Source: Deltaproteobacteria bacterium
Lineage (GTDB): Bacteria; Myxococcota; XYA12-FULL-58-9; JAUUZB01
NCBI GenBank assembly: GCA_030590185.1
Contig: JAUUZB010000198.1
Span: forward strand, 1 to 6,886
Reading direction: 5' to 3'
Length of the DNA: 6,886 bases
A program made the position numbers and the translations under genes. The stretch's first letter is position 1, and every line of letters begins with the position of its first letter. The notes below the pieces were generated by a model. That model ran no database searches and was not told the origin of the DNA. It saw nothing but the letters and a program-made list of their open reading frames with translations. Shown piece after piece: positions 5,701 through 6,886 of the stretch.

Positions 5701-6886
5701 CCTGACCACCGAGGTCCTCGGACAACCGGGACAGGTCCCGGGCCTGCCCGACGATTTGGTCGGTGGCGGCCGACGACTGGCGGGCCAACTCCGAGAGCTG
5801 CTCGATCCCCTCGGCCGCGATGTCGGAGGCCTTGGCCTGTTGGGCGGTGGCGATCGAGATTTCGCTCACCGATCGAGCCATCTGTTCGACCACCTTGATG
5901 ATCGCCGACAGGGCCGCGCCGGACTCGTCGGCGCGCTTGGTCCCGGCCTCGACCACCTCGAGTCCCTTTTGCATCCGGCGCACCGATTCCTCGGTGGAGT
6001 GCTGAATGGTCTTGATCAGGGTCGAGATCTCCTTGGCGCTCTTGGCGGAACGTTCGGCGAGCTTGCCCACGTGGTCGGCGACCACGGCGAAGCCACGGCC
6101 CTGCTCCCCGGCCCGCGCCGCCTCGATGGCGGCGTTGAGCGCTAGAAGATTCGTTTGGTCGGCGATGTCGGCGATGACCTCGACGATCTTGCCGATCTCC
6201 TGGCCCCGCAGGCCGAGCTCACCGATGGCGATGGCGGTGTCCTCGACGTTCCGCGCCACCTCGCCCATGACCTCGATGGTGGCGCGCACCGCGTCTTCGC
6301 CCTCCTTGGCGGTGCGGATCCCTGCCCTGGAGATATCCTCGGAGCTCTTGGCGTTCTGCGCCACCTCCTGGATGCTCGAGGAGAGCTCGACGATCGATGC
6401 GGAGGCCTCCTCCACCCGTTCCACCTGGGTGTTGATGCCGGCGCTGGTCTGCTCGCTGGCGGCGAGAATCTCGTTGGCGGAAGTACCGACCAGCTCGGAC
6501 GAATTTTGAATCTTGGTCACCAAGGTCAATAGATTCTCGACCATCTTGGCGAAGGCGCCGCCGAGGGATCCGTCGTGGGTGCCGGTCTTGAGCACCGTGG
6601 CGGCCAGGTCGCTGTTGGCGATGGCGTCGGCCTTGGCGGCCAGGTTGCGCAGCTTTTCGGTCATCTGGGCGAAGGCCTGACCGAGCTCACCGGCGAAGCG
6701 CTTGTCGAGCACGGTGCTGTGGAGATGGTCGTCGGCGATGGCCCGGGCCTGCTCGGCGAGGTCTGCGAGGTTCTCGACCGTGTTGTTGACCGACTTGCCG
6801 AGGCTAGCGAGCAGCTCGTCGTCGCCGTTGAGCACCACGTCGCTCACCCGGGTCGAGAGGTTGCCGGCCCGCACGTCGGCCAGCAC
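5681..6886 (-). CDS. Methyl-accepting chemotaxis protein, C-terminal part with poly-HAMP region (5' end outside window)
   Basis: This frame is open to the right edge and gives the last 401 residues of a chemoreceptor; the sensor domain and any membrane segments lie outside. Residues 1 to about 122 hold about three HAMP-like units. The rest is the antiparallel coiled-coil signalling domain, whose tip [20 protein letters not shown] (242-261) contacts CheA/CheW and neighbouring receptors. The tip keeps the conserved Asn, Glu and Arg residues, but the usual EVR after VAD is HVG (272-274). Glu/Gln/Ala-rich heptads on both arms are candidate CheR/CheB methylation sites. The tip-to-end distance of about 145 residues suggests a longer signalling class than the E. 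coli 36-heptad receptors (estimate, not computed). The C-terminus ends QVGEFQL, with no NWETF-type pentapeptide. The stop overlaps the cheW start. The first codon seen is GTG and is probably an internal Val, not a start. Confidence 0.95.
   Translation of the reverse strand: MLADVRAGNLSTRVSDVVLNGDDELLASLGKSVNNTVENLADLAEQARAIADDHLHSTVLDKRFAGELGQAFAQMTEKLRNLAAKADAIANSDLAATVLKTGTHDGSLGGAFAKMVENLLTLVTKIQNSSELVGTSANEILAASEQTSAGINTQVERVEEASASIVELSSSIQEVAQNAKSSEDISRAGIRTAKEGEDAVRATIEVMGEVARNVEDTAIAIGELGLRGQEIGKIVEVIADIADQTNLLALNAAIEAARAGEQGRGFAVVADHVGKLAERSAKSAKEISTLIKTIQHSTEESVRRMQKGLEVVEAGTKRADESGAALSAIIKVVEQMARSVSEISIATAQQAKASDIAAEGIEQLSELARQSSAATDQIVGQARDLSRLSEDLGGQVGEFQL
6521..6886 (-). other. 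Domain feature: consecutive HAMP-like units in the MCP
   Basis: Three units of about 40 residues share the HAMP layout of helix, connector, helix ending in an Asn/Leu-rich hand-over. Unit 1, incomplete at the edge, is about 1-40 ([10 protein letters not shown] to SVNNTVENL). Unit 2 is about 41-81 ([19 protein letters not shown] to [12 protein letters not shown]). Unit 3 is about 82-122 ([17 protein letters not shown] to [12 protein letters not shown]). Units 2 and 3 match each other clearly: [18 protein letters not shown] and [32 protein letters not shown] chains are known in soluble and membrane receptors such as Aer2 as relays that alternate in conformation. More units may lie beyond the edge. 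Confidence 0.7.

Overview
This window holds one co-directional chemosensory gene cluster, transcribed entirely on the minus strand. In transcription order it runs: methyl-accepting chemotaxis protein (MCP; 5' end beyond the right edge) > tandem-domain CheW > CheR > CheA > CheB > the start of a putative membrane protein that leaves by the left edge. The first junction overlaps by 4 bp (GTGA) and the other gaps are about 12-24 nt. With no room for internal promoters or terminators, the cluster reads as one operon whose promoter lies outside the window.

The DNA is GC-rich, with strong third-position GC bias, frequent GTG starts and long spurious antisense frames. The protein style (ADQTN-type receptor tip, CheA with HSLKG histidine, CheB with GVSTGG) points to Proteobacteria. 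My best guess is a high-GC gammaproteobacterium, possibly of the purple-sulfur type, but no rRNA or other taxonomic marker is present, so this is low-confidence inference.

By established family knowledge, the MCP senses a stimulus and its cytoplasmic hairpin, with CheW, controls CheA autophosphorylation. CheR methylates and CheB demethylates or deamidates receptor glutamates for adaptation. No cheY, cheD, cheC or cheZ is present and CheA has no C-terminal receiver domain. CheB therefore carries the only visible receiver, and the output regulator must be encoded elsewhere.

No gene is an entirely new family, but the architecture is unusual in several places. CheA (843 aa) has a normal HPt domain, then a linker made of a perfectly in-frame 17 x 9-bp repeat ([A/G/V]-[E/D]-[S/P]), then what looks like a second HPt domain that has lost its histidine. 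Its P3 dimerisation hairpin is also about 85 residues longer than usual. CheW is a fusion of two CheW domains, the second with a Gly at a normally hydrophobic position. The MCP carries about three consecutive HAMP-like units ahead of its signalling hairpin, a non-consensus DHVG motif near the tip, and no C-terminal CheR/CheB-tethering pentapeptide. There is no stretch over 300 bases without a gene, and I saw no tRNA, rRNA, mobile element or CRISPR array.
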